From Selaginella moellendorffii (Eukaryota > Streptophyta > Lycopodiopsida > Selaginellales > Selaginellaceae): a DNA stretch of 64,000 nucleotides. Both the position numbers and the translations under genes were made by a program. Below the pieces are notes generated by a model. That model was not told the DNA's origin, searched no databases, and worked only from the letters and a program-made list of their open reading frames with translations. The stretch is taken from the NCBI RefSeq assembly GCF_000143415.4, contig NW_003314312.1:925839-989838 (forward strand), given 5' to 3'. Positions 23,002 to 34,765 of this stretch are shown one piece after another (position 1 is the first letter of the stretch; the number at the start of each line of letters is the position of its first letter).

Positions 23002-24302
23002 TTAGCCACTCAAGCACAGGTCCGAGGAGCTAGTATACTTCCCATCCACCAGGACCTCCTGCGTCCACTGACCTTGCACCACCGGAACTTCTCCTGCTTT
23101 CCAAACACACTCCAATCCCTGGATCACCCACACCTGCAGCACCTCGTTGTATATCACATTGCTCCATTCCAAGTCCCTGTGAACGAGCCCGGCTCCATGG
23201 AGAGCATCCAGTCCCAGCAAAGTATGCTTCACTGCTTGCACAAGCTGTTCTTGCTGCGTTGGACGTGCTGGGAATCCAAACACCTTGCTCTGGACCCTGT
23301 AAACGTCGTCCCGGACTATATCACGTTGCCAGTCCAAGCGAGCTACATGCCGGGATTTCACACTGTAAGCTCTCTCCACGTATTCCATCTTGGAGTATCC
23401 GTGTAGCTCGTGTAACTTCCATGGCTGGATCGTTTTGATGGCAATCCCGTCTACTATCTCTAGTTTCCTGGTGATGTTTCCATTGCCATAAACATGACTT
23501 GCCACGGCCTGGTATGGCATAAGCATCGTGTGGTTGGACTCCTCCAAGACCGATAACCACGAGAGCGCGATCCTGATGAGATTTGTGGAGCTTTTGATAG
23601 CTTCATACCTGGAAGAAACGTAGCCGATGTCGAGCAGTGGCGAGAGGACCATATCCCCATCCGGCCAAAACACTCCAAACCTGTGAAAGCACCGTGAGAG
23701 CTGCAAGTAGCAAGAGGAGCGCAAACTTACCTGAGCATTCTAGCGCCAGTGGCTGCTCCAAGGGTCCAATCCAAGCCGCGATGGAAGCACGGACTTATAT
23801 TGCCTAGGCTGTATGCCAGGGTCGACCACGCTGATCCAAGCTCCTCACGACGAGCGCGGTGCTCGCTCTTGAAAACCAGCCTTTTCTTGGCAAACAAGAG
23901 GAGATCCGGCCAAGACTTTGTCTCCGCTTCGTCCATGGTCACGGAGTTTGTGCCTGGAGCTAGAACTTCCTGCATTGTTGGATCCAGATACCGAAGGCAC
24001 ACTTCCCACATTCCTGTCAAGCACAGGCTGTGGAGATCCTCCCAGCTTGGAAACTGGTAGCCGCGATTCAGCACAAGTGACGCAACCGTGGAGACGTCCT
24101 CGGCCTGGCATTCCGCCGGCGAAGCAAAGAGCGCCGCCGCCTTGTCACGGCCAAACACACCCTCTAGCTGCGCTAATCGCTTCCACGATACCGGCAATCG
24201 CTCCAGCAGTGGCGCCCCTAGTGCCTTCTCCAATTGCCAAGGCTCGGTGGGTGGCGGCTCCATCGCGCGGCACACACGCCGCACCCATTCCATGTCGTCC
24301 AT
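23002..24302 (-). CDS. Kinase-like protein of unassigned plant family, with altered metal-binding motif
   Basis: Two exons (24302-23731 and 23680-23002, 50-nt intron, frame restored as R-F) giving 416 residues. The C-terminal half has a protein-kinase-type catalytic loop, LHGAGLVHRDLEWSNV. The motif expected next (DFG or DLE) reads VIQGLECVW, so the metal-binding Asp is Gly. N-terminal half: WKRLAQLEGVF, VASLVLNRGYQFPSWEDL and TGMWEVCLRYLD, which I do not recognise. A dead plus-strand paralogue at 25805-27116 shows the same order. Could be a catalytically inactive pseudokinase. ATG at 24302 (MDDMEW) has a plausible context. Confidence 0.75.
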
Positions 24303-24351
24303 CAGGGATTGCTATTAGGGATTGCGCAGCCTGACCTAAAATCTTTCTATG

Positions 24352-25006
24352 CCTAGGGTTTGAAAGAGGGCTTCGAGTGATGGACAGTGAGCTAGCTAAA
24401 CGAGTGGGAGCGCTTGAGCAGTTGAATGATCATGAGAAAGGGGAAGCTTTTGTGCTTCTTTCAGGGATGGCATTAGCGTCGGTGCAGGCTCTGTCAATGT
24501 TGCCGGATGGCGCGTTCGTGGCTGCCTTGAAGTTAATGCCCCATCTAGATCGAGATAGCGAATGGGCAAATACGGTATGCATTCCTTTCGAGAAGATTTC
24601 TGTGTCTATTCAACATCTAGAGCTTATCATCAATACTCCACTCTTGGCTCCTTTGCCTGTATCAAGAAAAAGGTTTTACAATGTCATGAAACCTTTTTTT
24701 TTATACAGGCAAAAAAACCAAGAGTGGAGCATTGATGACAAGTTCTAGATCTTGAATAGATACAGAAATCTTCTTGAAAGGAATGTATATCATATTTGCC
24801 CATTCCTCATCTCAATCTGGACAAAACATCATTTTCAACACAACCACGAACACGCCATCTGGCAACATTGACAGATTCTACACTAATGCTAGTGCCATCC
24901 CGAACACAAAAACTTCTCCTTTCTCATGGTCATCCAACTCTTGAAGCTCTCCCACTCGTTTAACTAGTTCCCTATCCATCACTCTAAGGCCTCTTTTAAA
25001 CCCTAG
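24352..25006. repeat. Long near-loopless inverted repeat (hairpin), arms about 325 and 320 nt
   Basis: Left arm about 24352-24677, right arm about 24688-25006, spacer about 10 nt. The left arm begins CTAGGGTTTGAAAGAGGGCT and the right arm's reverse complement begins CTAGGGTTTAAAAGAGGCCT. Both arms carry the same coding-like start, MDSELAKRVGALEQL against MDRELVKRVGELQEL, and an apparent intron donor (GTATGC against GATATACA). Mismatches are scattered with small indels. An RNA across it would fold into a long duplex. The gene fragment itself has no recognised domain. Confidence 0.88.
24377..24570 (+). pseudogene. First-exon fragment of an unrecognised gene (left arm of hairpin)
   Basis: Open for about 65 codons, MDSELAKRVGALEQL to RDSEWANT, then a GTATGC donor-like site. 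The mirrored copy in the right arm is diverged and has lost about ten residues (GEVFVFGMALAL against GEAFVLLSGMALAS). No downstream exon was found within the hairpin. Product unknown. Confidence 0.45.
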
Positions 25007-25804
25007 AAAGGTGTAAATGAATGGAGCAAAACCTTTCACAATATAATAAGTAGAATGAAATAACATAAGCACTCCTTGTTTAGCATGGTGTAAATGTTTA
25101 GTTGTAGCTTTTGAAATCAATTGTTACTTCCCACGGCACACCTCTCTAGCAAATGCAGACTCCTTGTGATTTTCAAAGCTAACATGATTGCATAAGGCAC
25201 TCTTTTGAAAATTACTGCTACCCTATTTGCCAAAAATATTCTTAGTCCGTGGATTTGCCTTGCAAATCTTGCAAAACATTGTGCCTTCAATTGCATCAAA
25301 TTCTAATCAAAAATAGCTCTGCTTCCAATGCTCTTTAAAATGCCTTGATGTTGTATCATCATCCAATTCCTCAATATCATCCTCAATCTTGTTTGCACGG
25401 CAACTTTTCAAAAACTTAGATTTAATTGCCTCCCAGAAGCAAGATCAACAACTAAGGGATGCTTCTTTTTACCTAGAGGTAATTTCAGCATTCTACCACA
25501 TAACATGCAATGTCTCACCTAAATAGCACGTAGTGTCTCACCAAGTTGGCTCTTGCTCCCAAAAATGACTTACCTACTCCACTGACAGGTGATATATAGC
25601 ATATTCTACTAACATGTTTAACACTAAATTTAATGTACTTATATTTAATTAATTAATATGGGTTAAAAAAACATTTTCTTATTAAAATACCCAGGATAAA
25701 ATCCTCTTATACATGACTTTTTTCCAGGCTGTAGATCCTTCATGGTTTGATCTGCCCAGGAGTTTTTAAAAAGTTCTAGGTTTTTATATGGGAGAAGGAG
25801 GCGT
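25007..25804. other. AT-rich spacer, nothing recognised
   Basis: AT-rich sequence between the hairpin and the dead kinase-like copy. Short open frames only, no motif, no repeat seen. Confidence 0.5.
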
Positions 25805-27116
25805 TTGTCAACCGCTGGAGCTTTCATAGCAAAAGCAAAGGAGTTATTTGTTACTCCTGATCGCTTCTTTGCAGAAGACATCAGTGGGCTTGCTTCTCTC
25901 ATACTCAGCCACAGTCGATCACTCAACGCCAATGCCTTGGAAGGAGTTTACGATCTTTCGTTGCCACACTTGTGGAACCTCTTTGTTCCAGTGCTTGGGG
26001 TTTGGGCTATCATTGTGAATCGCAACTTCTGTGATCATTCATCCTCGACGTCCAAGAGAACCAAGCTGAACTTGCTGTTTTGGGTCTACAATCACTTGGT
26101 TTTGAAGGCAATTCCTTCATCCAGTTAGCTTTTGTAATGCTTTCTGTGACAAACCGAACATAAGCACTACGAGGGCGAGCTCTTTGAAGCATGGGATGAC
26201 TTGTGAGCTAAATTGATGTCGCTCAATAAGATCTTCTATGGGAAGATCGAGTGGATATTGGGCCTTGCAACAGCGGCAGGGAAGTTCCAATTTGGAGCCT
26301 TCAAGAGGGGTGAACATCAACACCTTACACCTGAATGGAACCTTGAAAGCATCAAAGATCGGTACTCTCTGCTCAAAGCCTCCATCAACATTCTCAGAGT
26401 CACACTTTCGTGGCAGGCGGTTTTCGAAGAGCATCCCATGCGACGCCCTTTCGCTTCCTTTGAACCAGCAACATAATGGAGAGCCGTGGTCTCCAGTGAT
26501 GAGGAGCTTCGCTGTTATCGATGGTGTTCCAACAAAGACAATTTGGCCATGGTCCGCACACGTTGGTTTGCACCTCACGAAGATGGAGTATCTCTGACAA
26601 GCATATAACCTGGACAACACAGCAAAGACATTTATCAGTGGAATTACGTCTGTGAAGTAGGGGCGGAGGGCAGACATTTACACTGTTGAGATGGAAGTGC
26701 TGGGTATCTCCCAGTCTCCACGAGACCACGAACTTAAAGCTGCCGTCCTTGATATGCTCAAGGCACTGTAGTCTCTCCACGAGCATGGCTTTGTTTATCG
26801 CGATGTCCGCTGGAAGAATGTGGTTCTCAAGATGTCAGAAAAGTACTGGGTTCTAATTGATCTCGAGACGGTGTGGGTGGACAACTGTGTTCCGAAGTGT
26901 CGACCACTCCAAGCCTGGAAGCCAGGCACACTGGACAATGATGGAAGATATACAGCAGCTTCCAATCTCTATCTCGTGGGCTTCATGCTTTTTCGCTATG
27001 AGCTAACGGTGGCAGGGAAAGCTTTTCAAGATTCTTTGCTGCGGAAGGAGTTCCAGAGTGCCGAGGCAGCAATCACAGCTCTGACATCGTTGGAACTGAG
27101 CAAGGTAGTGTTATAA
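25805..27116 (+). pseudogene. Dead paralogue of the kinase-like gene at 23002
   Basis: Pieces in the same order as the 23002-24302 gene: FFAEDISGLASLILSHSRSL, LWNLFVPVLG, IKDRYSLLKASINILRVTLS, then a kinase loop LHEHGFVYRDVRWKNVVL and VLIDLETVWV. Damage: several frame changes between about 26000 and 26680, and an in-frame TAG immediately before the catalytic loop (ALKAL-stop-SLHEHG). Unlike the intact gene it keeps the Asp in IDLE. Ends at TAA 27114-27116. Confidence 0.75.
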
Positions 27117-27118
27117 GT

Positions 27119-27562
27119 GAGGAGGCTCGCAATCTTGAAATGTTCTTCACTTTGATTTGAGTGTTCTTTCTAAGACTTTAGTTTTAGCAACAATGTGAAT
27201 TTGAAAATTTGAAATGTGCTCTAGTTTTTTGCTGTGAGCAAATTCCAAGCATATCCTTTACTAGATACGGTCAACCTTCCATTGACGTGGATTTGAAAAG
27301 TTGACGGCATTGTTTGGCGTGAAAGAGCTTGACCAATTCTCGTCTTGTTACATAGATAGAAGGAGGCTCGCAATCTTGAAATGTTCTTCACTTTGATTTG
27401 AGTGTTCTTTCTATGTGAACTTGAAAATTTGAAATGTAGAATACATTGTTTTTTTATGTGAGCATATTCTAAGCATATCCTGACTACGGTCAACCTTCCA
27501 TTGGGATTTGGAAAGTTGACAGCATTGTTTGGAGAGAAAGACTTGTTACATAGATAGAAGGA
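27119..27562 (+). repeat. Tandem direct duplication of about 200-240 bp
   Basis: Unit 1 about 27119-27359, unit 2 about 27360-27562. Both start GGAGGCTCGCAATCTTGAAA and pass through ACGGTCAACCTTCCATTG to CTTGTTACATAGATAGAAGGA. Unit 2 has about 40 nt of small deletions. It lies between the dead kinase-like copy and the CBSX stop; the second unit ends in the CBSX 3' region. Confidence 0.85.
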
Positions 27563-27565
27563 TCA

Positions 27566-29356
27566 TCATGCTTTCAACAAAACACGGATCATGTCGAGAT
27601 ATGTTACCATCCCAATCAGCATGTGTTCCTCGTCCGTCACCCAAAGGTACGTCCTCCGGAACGCCAGCGCCTGGGCCATCACCGCCACCAGCGAGCTCCA
27701 CGGATGGCAGCACAGCGGCGAAGACCATGGCGGACACGCCCTCTGGAACTTGGCACTGTTGGTCCGCCCGCGAGGAATGGAGCCAGTGCTCGCAGTCTCA
27801 TCGTCCGACAACGACGAATCCAACACACTCCCGCTGCTGCTGCTGCTCGTATCACTGTCGGAGAAAGAAGAATCGATCGCCATTCCCAGCTTGACGCGCT
27901 CGTAGCTCAGATCCTTGCTCGTCTTGGCCTCGAGCCCCGAGAGTATCAGTTCCTTGAGCGACTGTGGAGCTCCGGCTATGTCCTGGACGTAAGTCATGAA
28001 GTCCGCCACCGAGAGGGACGCCAGTGCCAGTGCCGCGGTCTCGTCACAGCAGCTTCCCAGGCTCGCGAGAGAGATGTCGCCCACGATCTTGAGCCCCTCG
28101 TCTCCGTCGCTGCTGTAATCGGCCTCCACCACCGCGACCGCGGACATCTGCTGCGAGGCTCGGATCATCAGCGGCAGTGCGTCCGAGGCCTTGGCGTTTG
28201 CGTCCACGAACATGACGTCTCGGTCTATGATTCCCAGCTCCTCGATGCTCATCATCGGGATGGGCGAGAAGACGCCGATGCAGCCGAGCAGGAAGCGGAG
28301 CACGTCTTCCTGGGTGAGCCAGCAGAAGTCCATCCGCTTGTACGTTTCAATCGCGACGGCGGCAGCAGCAGCAGTACTGGTGGACTTTCGCAAAGCCAAA
28401 GAGCTGAGTTTCAAGGATTTGCTACGTCGGTTGTCGAGCGGGACGATGAAACACTGCGCACCATCGAGAATAAGATTAAACGCATCTGTGAGCCTGGAAC
28501 GCAGCAAAAACAAATGTGAGTCGCGGAAGAAGAACAAGATATAAAACCAAACCAGCCAACTAAATCTCTAGCTAGCTTAAGGAAATCATCTCTTTCTCGC
28601 TCGAAATTCAGCTACTTAGGAATTAGAAAGTTTACCGATGCCAACGAGCGTCTAAAAAGTACTCCTGGATTTGCACCAGCAAAGTTGAAGAGAGACAGAG
28701 AAACAAAAGCTCTGAGTCTCGTTTTACCATACCAAACCATATCAATACCTCTCAAGAAAAAACTAAACCAAAATTCCAATTTTTTTTTTTTTTTCCATGG
28801 TTACGTTACCGAGCCAGAGATTCTCCAGATCATCTACGAAGGTCCTAGTTAAGTGGCTCAAATCAAACAAATCGTTAGCTTCCAACATCGCAAAGAATGT
28901 GAAAACCATCGACACGATACATAGGACCGACCATAAAGAAGGGAAAGAGGAGAAAGAGGAAGAGGAGATAGAATATAAGTACCTGGCGTGGAGATCTACA
29001 TGGCGAATTTGGCTGCGCTTGGCCGGAGTGAGAAGAACCGACACTGGATCCTTGGCCGCCGCCTCGATGCTGTGGACCTTGTCCTGGGCCGCGTAGTAGC
29101 AAAGAATATCGAGGGAGTTTACCTTGCCCACGCACTGGCATTCCCGGCACTCCCACTTGCGGATCCGGGCCTCACACCGCTGATCCGACGCGCAATCCCA
29201 CACAGTGATCTCCGCGAGCCCCAAATCCCTGAGCATACACAGCGCATCACCGACGGTGGAAGTGATTGGAAGGCCGTAGATCCCAGGCTTTCCGAGCGCA
29301 AGATCTGCCGCCCCAAAAGTGTGGAAGAAATCGGCCATGCAAATCCCAGCCGCCAA
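27566..29356 (-). CDS. CBS-domain protein, CBSX5/CBSX6-like
   Basis: Two exons (29356-28983 and 28493-27566; frame HA-R-LTDAF) giving 433 residues. Paired CBS-type segments: YGLPITSTVGDALCMLRDLGLAEITVWD near the start, a middle stretch LTDAFNLILDGAQCFIVPL, and a C-terminal one ending in TYLWVTDEEHMLIGMVTYLDMIRVLLKA. The layout is that of plant CBSX5/6 proteins. A Ser/Asp-rich insert (DSDTSSSSSGS) lies before the last CBS stretch. Known family role: adenosyl-ligand sensing and regulation of partners; this member's partner is unknown. Start at 29356 (MAAGICM) or 29338. Confidence 0.82.
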
Positions 29357-30231
29357 GAAGGAGCGCTCGAGCTCGATAGGAGAAGAAAGAAGCCCTGTGG
29401 ATAGAAAACTAGAGGTACCGATGAAGCTTCACTCTCTCCCCTGGATTATACCCCAAGAAGCTCGATTACTGCCGCTATTTCGCGAGATTCCGAGGAGATC
29501 GAAAGAGAGGATCGAGCACGCAAACTGGATGGGAGCGAATGCGCGAGCAAGCGCCATTAAAGGGCTGCGTGCCAGGACGACGCAGTGTGGTAGCTGGCGA
29601 GGACCATTGATGGAGACAAGAGCTGGGAATTCTTTTCCCCGGATTGAGAGAAATGGCGATCGAGAGATCGGATCGGACAAGCGAAGAGGAAAAAGAGGGA
29701 AAAAAAGCTGTGCTTGCTGTTGTGACAGAGAAGACGCACTGGCCCACTTTGCCCTAAGATACTTATTAATAATGGGCAGTCCACCGTTGGATCCTGGAGA
29801 TGGAGCCAATCGCAGCCGTTGGATGCGAAGCTTGCGAGACACGTGCTTAGATTTGCTCAAACCCAGGATTAAACACGCGTACGTCGTTTGTAGGAAAAAG
29901 GACTACGTATACGCACCGTACTTTTTCTTGACTCTTTCGATCTCTCCATCAGATCGACTGCTTTTGCATTCGAGAGATGGGTAAAAGAGAGATTTCTCTT
30001 TTGTCCCTGGATCCTGGACCACAGCCAAAGTTTGAGTTAGAACAAAAGCCTTTAATGCAAGGCTACGTACCCGAATCGAATGAAATGGAGTAACCGATTA
30101 AAGTGTAGATTCATTCATCGTTTTCCTCTTATCTCGATCTTCTCAATCTTCATTTCTTCCTCCCCTCGATCGTCTTCTTCCTCCTCACCTGGAAATCATT
30201 TAGAATACAACTTACACTTAATCGATTCTTC
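29357..30231. other. 5' region of CBSX gene and 3' flank of Sfi1-like gene; 29-bp repeat pair
   Basis: No gene. A 29-nt repeat with two mismatches occurs at 30001-30029 and 30392-30420 (TTGTCCCTGGATCCTGGA...AGCCAAA). The second unit covers the intron/last-exon border of the Sfi1-like gene, so the first may be a partial duplication of it. A long open plus-strand frame here (29319-29984) is not supported as a gene. Confidence 0.55.
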
Positions 30232-33231
30232 TTACTTTCGGAAGTTGCTGGAGCTCTCCATGGAAGAGGACGTGACTTTGCGAGCTCGCAGACGAAGGCC
30301 CGGCACCACAGATGCCACTGCCTGGATTGTTGGCAAAAGTATAGCCCGGCGCTGTTGGAGCATTGAGATTTTCTGCGTCAAAAGCTGTGCCTTGTCCCTG
30401 GATCCTGGAGCAAAGCCAAACGAGAAAAGTCTGAGAAGACTTTTTGGATTTAAAGATAACAAGCACTACCTGACCCGTTCCTTTCCAGCACCAGCGCAAG
30501 CTCCGCTCTCTTTTCAACCAGCTCGGCTCTCAAGTCCTCGAAGCCGGCGAGAAGATGGTCCATCCACGCAACTTCGTCCGCGATAACGTGTGAGAACTCG
30601 GTCTCGGAGGAGTCAAGAAACTCCAGAGAAGGTGCTGTTGCCGTCGCTGTCCTGGTGAGAAGTTCCTTGGAGTCCTTGTTGAGTCGCTTTTGGAGCAAGA
30701 GGTATGGATCGCTATCGTCCGGTCTGGTTGGGAGTGAGAAAGAAGGCAAGTAGTCCCGGGTCCCAGATTGTGCGGACAAGCTGGAAGAATCGAAAGCTGG
30801 AGACTGTGAGAGTAAGGAGTGTCTTACGTCGGTGAGTGGCAGGGCAGGCCTTCGAGGAGGTGGACGCAAGCGTCCATTCTTCATGCCTTTGGAATCGTTT
30901 TCAAACTGTTCTAGCAGCTCCGTTCCAGTGGTCTCTCTAGATCGAGATAAGTCCGGCACTTTCACTGCGTGGTCTTGCTGCTGCTGTGGACTCAGGCTTT
31001 GGGACTTCCTGCAAAAAGGACGATGAAGCGTACTGCAAATCAAAAGCGTATCTGACGTACCTGACTGAACTCTTCGACTTTTGGACTTGAAACCATCCCA
31101 GGAATGCGAGTCTTTGGAGAAGTTTGGTGTAGAAAACTCCGGCTTGATGCTTGGACGATAATGGCGCTTGTAGATTGTGCCACGCGCGGAGAACAGCTCG
31201 AGCACTGTGCTCTCTACAGAAAATCTCGGCCTTCTCGTACTTGCGACTCTTTGTTACACCATCTCGTACAAACCTTTGCCAGAGCTTCCATGTGTTGGCT
31301 AGCCTCGACGAATCCAGTAACTCCATGAGCTCCTCACATTGTTTTTCCATTGCCATCTTTCTCCTTTTGCGTCCTCGGACAAAACTTATCCAAGCAGATA
31401 ATCCCTTCCTAATAACCAGTTCAACCCGTCCATCCCTTGCTTTGTCTATCATATCTCTCTTTCTCTTTGAAGCCGAGCTGAATTCCATCCACCTGTGAAA
31501 TATCCCTTTCAATCTAAAGCCCCTCCACTGTCTAGAAGCCAATCCCTGTTTCTCTTGGCGCGACTTGTTCCAGTAACAATAATCTATCCACCGGTACAAG
31601 GAGTTCATCGCAGTGCCAGACTCCCAGTGCTTCGTTGCTAAGCTTTTACACCTTTGTTTGGAAGCTTTCGACGTTTTGTACCGCAGCCACCATCTCATGC
31701 AGCTTCGTAGCCTGTAAAACGTCCAGTACCTCACTGCCTTATTTTGTTGCGCTCGTCGAAACTTGATAGAGAAATGATACTTTATCCAGCATTGCAGGGA
31801 TTCATGCAGGATATTAAATAGTACTTTGTCGCGATAGAACGTGTCGATGGTTAGCTTGGATGAAGAACGTGACTTTGCTAGTTTCGACCAAGCACATAAG
31901 ATGTGCCTCTGCAGAAACAGACAGTCATGATCTTCAAGTTCGAATAAATTCTCTAAACTACCTGTTTTTTCCTCTTGAAATGGCTGTCCACAACAAGAAA
32001 AAGCGTGTCTTTTTCAAGCAGGGAATCCACGGAACTTTCGCTTTCTAAAAGGATAAGGGTTAGAGCAAGACGAAAGAAAACAGTGACAAGCCTGCCTACC
32101 TGAATCTGAGACAGAAAGAGATTTCCGTGTCGAGTACCAAAAATGGAAACACATTGATAAATTTTTAAGCCGCCGTGCCTCGGTTATCGATGCCTTCTCG
32201 TGCTTCAGTACCAGGAAACAATTCCATGCTCGCAAGGCGAATCTCTGTCGGCTAAAGTTCCACTTAGCATAAGCGACTTTTTTGTAGAACTCCTTCTTTT
32301 GCTTTTCCTGACGAGCCATTTTCCAGTCACTGAAACACCTTGACAGCGATGAAATCATATGGTAATGAATGGCCGTGCACATATGTTTCTGATGCATGAG
32401 ACGAGTATCAGCGTACTCGCGCCATGAGAACATTATGTTCCTTGTCTTCCTGGCTGAAAAAGACGTTGAGGAAGAACAAAAACATGAGTAAGCACTGGGG
32501 ATACCTGACCATGACTGAGAGAAATAAATCTGACAAGCTCGAAGCCTTTTCCGGCGTCTGACGAAGTTCCTCCATGGTCTAAAATGTCTTCGGGACAGAC
32601 ATATCGGAAATAACAGCTCCACATTCCTGGCTATGGCTGCGTTTTCTTTGGCAGCGTCCCTCCAGTGAAGAAACGCATTCCTACAGGGTTTGGTTTCTTA
32701 GCCTGCTTTCCAGTGCTGATTATTAGAGTGATTCATTTGGTCCGAGTTTTAAAGTTCTGCTATGTGCTTTTGTTACCATTGAGCGCGAGCTTCCCAGATC
32801 CTCCACACTTTCAAAGCTAGAATTCTCTAAAACAAAAACAAAGTCATCAGTGCTCTACTGATTCTCTAGCTTCTTACCGATCGAGCAGCGTATTTCCACT
32901 GCTCAGTCACGATCCTCGCCAATCTTCTCCGGTGCCGTCGATACGCTCTTGAAAACGAAAGAAAAAAACAAGATGATCACACCAGAAAAACAAAAGTTTC
33001 TTACTTCTTTTCTTGTTGTAGCGAGGCAACCGAAACTCCCGAAGAGAAACTAGGCGTGACTGAGAAAAGCGATGAGAATGTGGGAGAAGTAACGAATCCC
33101 ACAGAGCTAGACTCTTCGGACGCGATCGCTTCGCCGGAATCCATTCTCGAGGTGGAGCGATCGTCGGAATCCTCCCTGCTGAGCTCGGAGCTCCCAGATG
33201 CATCTCCCTCTTCTTGGATCTTGCGCTTCAT
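30232..33231 (-). CDS. Sfi1-like centrin-binding repeat protein (predicted)
   Basis: Multi-exon gene, ATG near 33231 (MKRKIQEEGDASG). After an acidic/Ser-rich start the exons encode many short blocks with a conserved Trp and basic residues: LYRWIDYCYW, FHRWMEF, LSAWISFV, WKLWQRFV, VLRAWHNLQ, FLGWFQVQ, LRAWNCFL, FSDWKMARQ. Spacing and pattern resemble Sfi1 centrin-binding repeats. A Pro/Ser-rich tail and the last exon (DKAQLLTQKISMLQQRR) end at 30232. Sperm of these plants are flagellated, which fits a centriole-linked role, but that is inference. Middle exon borders are uncertain. Confidence 0.6.
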
Positions 33232-33286
33232 CCAAGATTGATCTAAAACTAGGGCTAGGGTTTACAGTTTTTACGGTCCAAGAGCT
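33232..33286. promoter_or_regulatory. 55-bp divergent promoter, Sfi1-like gene and CSN7, telo-box pair
   Basis: Start codons are only 55 bp apart. CTAGGGCTAGGGTTT at 33249-33263 contains two telo-box-like units. Such a short gap implies shared or overlapping leaders. Confidence 0.55.
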
Positions 33287-34564
33287 ATGGAGGTCGAGGA
33301 GCGCCAAAGCGAGCTCGTGGAGCAGTTCGTGATGCTCGCCAAGAGCGCGCGGGGCCGGGCGGCGGCGGAGCTCATCGCGCACGCAACCTCACATCCGTCG
33401 CTCTTCGCCTTTGCGGAGCTCCTGGCGATGCCGCACATCGGCGAGGTTTGTGTTCTATCGATCAATTCGAGCCCTTTTCTTACGGCCTTCGCGTTTCTTT
33501 CTGGGATAGCTTCAAGGCACTGAGCATTCGAGCTCGCTAGACGTTCTCAAGCTCTTCGCTCACGGCACTTGGAGCGATTATAAGTGTGAGTGGATTATTT
33601 TTCTTTGGAGTGGAGCTAAAAAGAGTTCTTCCACAGGCAATGCCTCTAACTTGCCGCAGCTTCTTCCACAACAGCAGCTAAAGTTGAAGCAGCTCACCGT
33701 TCTAACTCTTGCCGAGACCACGAAGGTAAACTTTGAGCTATGAAGTTTTTCTTCCTTTAGGACGACTCACATTGTTCTCTAGGTTCTTCCATACGATCTT
33801 TTGATGCGGGAACTGGATGTTTCGAATGTAAGGGACCTGGAAGATTTGCTCATCAACGACTGCATGTACGCTGTGGGTGAACTAGCTACGGACATTTTTT
33901 CCAAGTTTCTTACATGGTTTTTTTTTCTTTCGGACTTTGCAGGGCATCGTAAGAGGGAAGCTCGATCAATGTCGTCGCTGTTTTGAAGTACTGAGAATGC
34001 CAATGTAAAATTCGTTCCCAGTACGAAGTAGTGTTTATTCTTATTTTCTCGTTTTGCAGGTGAGCTTTGCCGCTGGGAGGGATTTGAGGCCCGGTCAGCT
34101 GGAGAACATGATGCAGACTCTGGAAAACTGGTAATCACTAGTCATTCAACTTGAGCTTTTCTCATTCCTTGTTTCCATTTTTTCGATTCTTCAGGCTGGC
34201 AAAGTCGGAATTCCTTCTCAGCAACATCCAAGAGAAGATCAAGTGGGCGGATGGAATGAACGAGAGTGACAAACGGCACAAGAAGGAAGTGGAAGAGAAA
34301 CAAGAGGAAGTCAGGAAGAGTGTCAAGGTATCCTCGTTTAATCTTTGCAGCTTCAAAAACAAACTTTGCTGTGAATGAATGAATAGGCCGAGCTCGAACT
34401 TCGCGGCCACCAGGAGCTCGCGTACATGGAATCCGGCCCACTGGTTGTAAACTACATGGACGAAGAGCGTGCTCGACCAAAGAGGTAGGCTCTCTTCGAT
34501 TTTGCAAAGTTTTCTCTAGTAGTGTGGAAGATTTATTTGCTTCTTCATGCGCAGAAGGCGATAG
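33287..34564 (+). CDS. CSN7: COP9 signalosome subunit 7
   Basis: Six or seven small exons. ATG at 33287 ([20 protein letters not shown]). Family blocks: [20 protein letters not shown]-type segment, [41 protein letters not shown] (PCI region, positions roughly 80-150), [36 protein letters not shown]. It ends in a Lys/Arg-rich coiled-coil tail and RPKRRR, stop TAG 34562-34564. Known role: PCI subunit of the deneddylase complex that controls cullin ligases. Exons near the middle are joined by frame. Confidence 0.88.
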
Positions 34565-34765
34565 AAATTTTTTCCAGGAAGAAGAAAAAAAGAGAGACTC
34601 GCTCGTTCGTACTACCTAGGCTGCTCTAGCTGAATTTTTGGAAAACCTTTCTATGGCTCTAAAATTCTTTTCTAAGTTTGAAAATTGGCGGGAAGAGTTT
34701 TTGACTCGACACGTGGTGTGGTGTCCGCCGTTTGATCTTTCGAAGAACCCTAGCTTATCTAGCTT

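Noticed and set aside
22628-23005. 125-codon plus-strand frame, read as possible gene
   Set aside because: No start context, no known domain and no supporting exon; kept only as an unassigned stretch.
27623-28519. 298-codon plus-strand frame opposite the CBSX gene
   Set aside because: Antisense shadow; the minus strand has clear CBS-type sequence.
29319-29984. 221-codon plus-strand frame
   Set aside because: Overlaps the start of the CBSX gene on the other strand and shows no domain.
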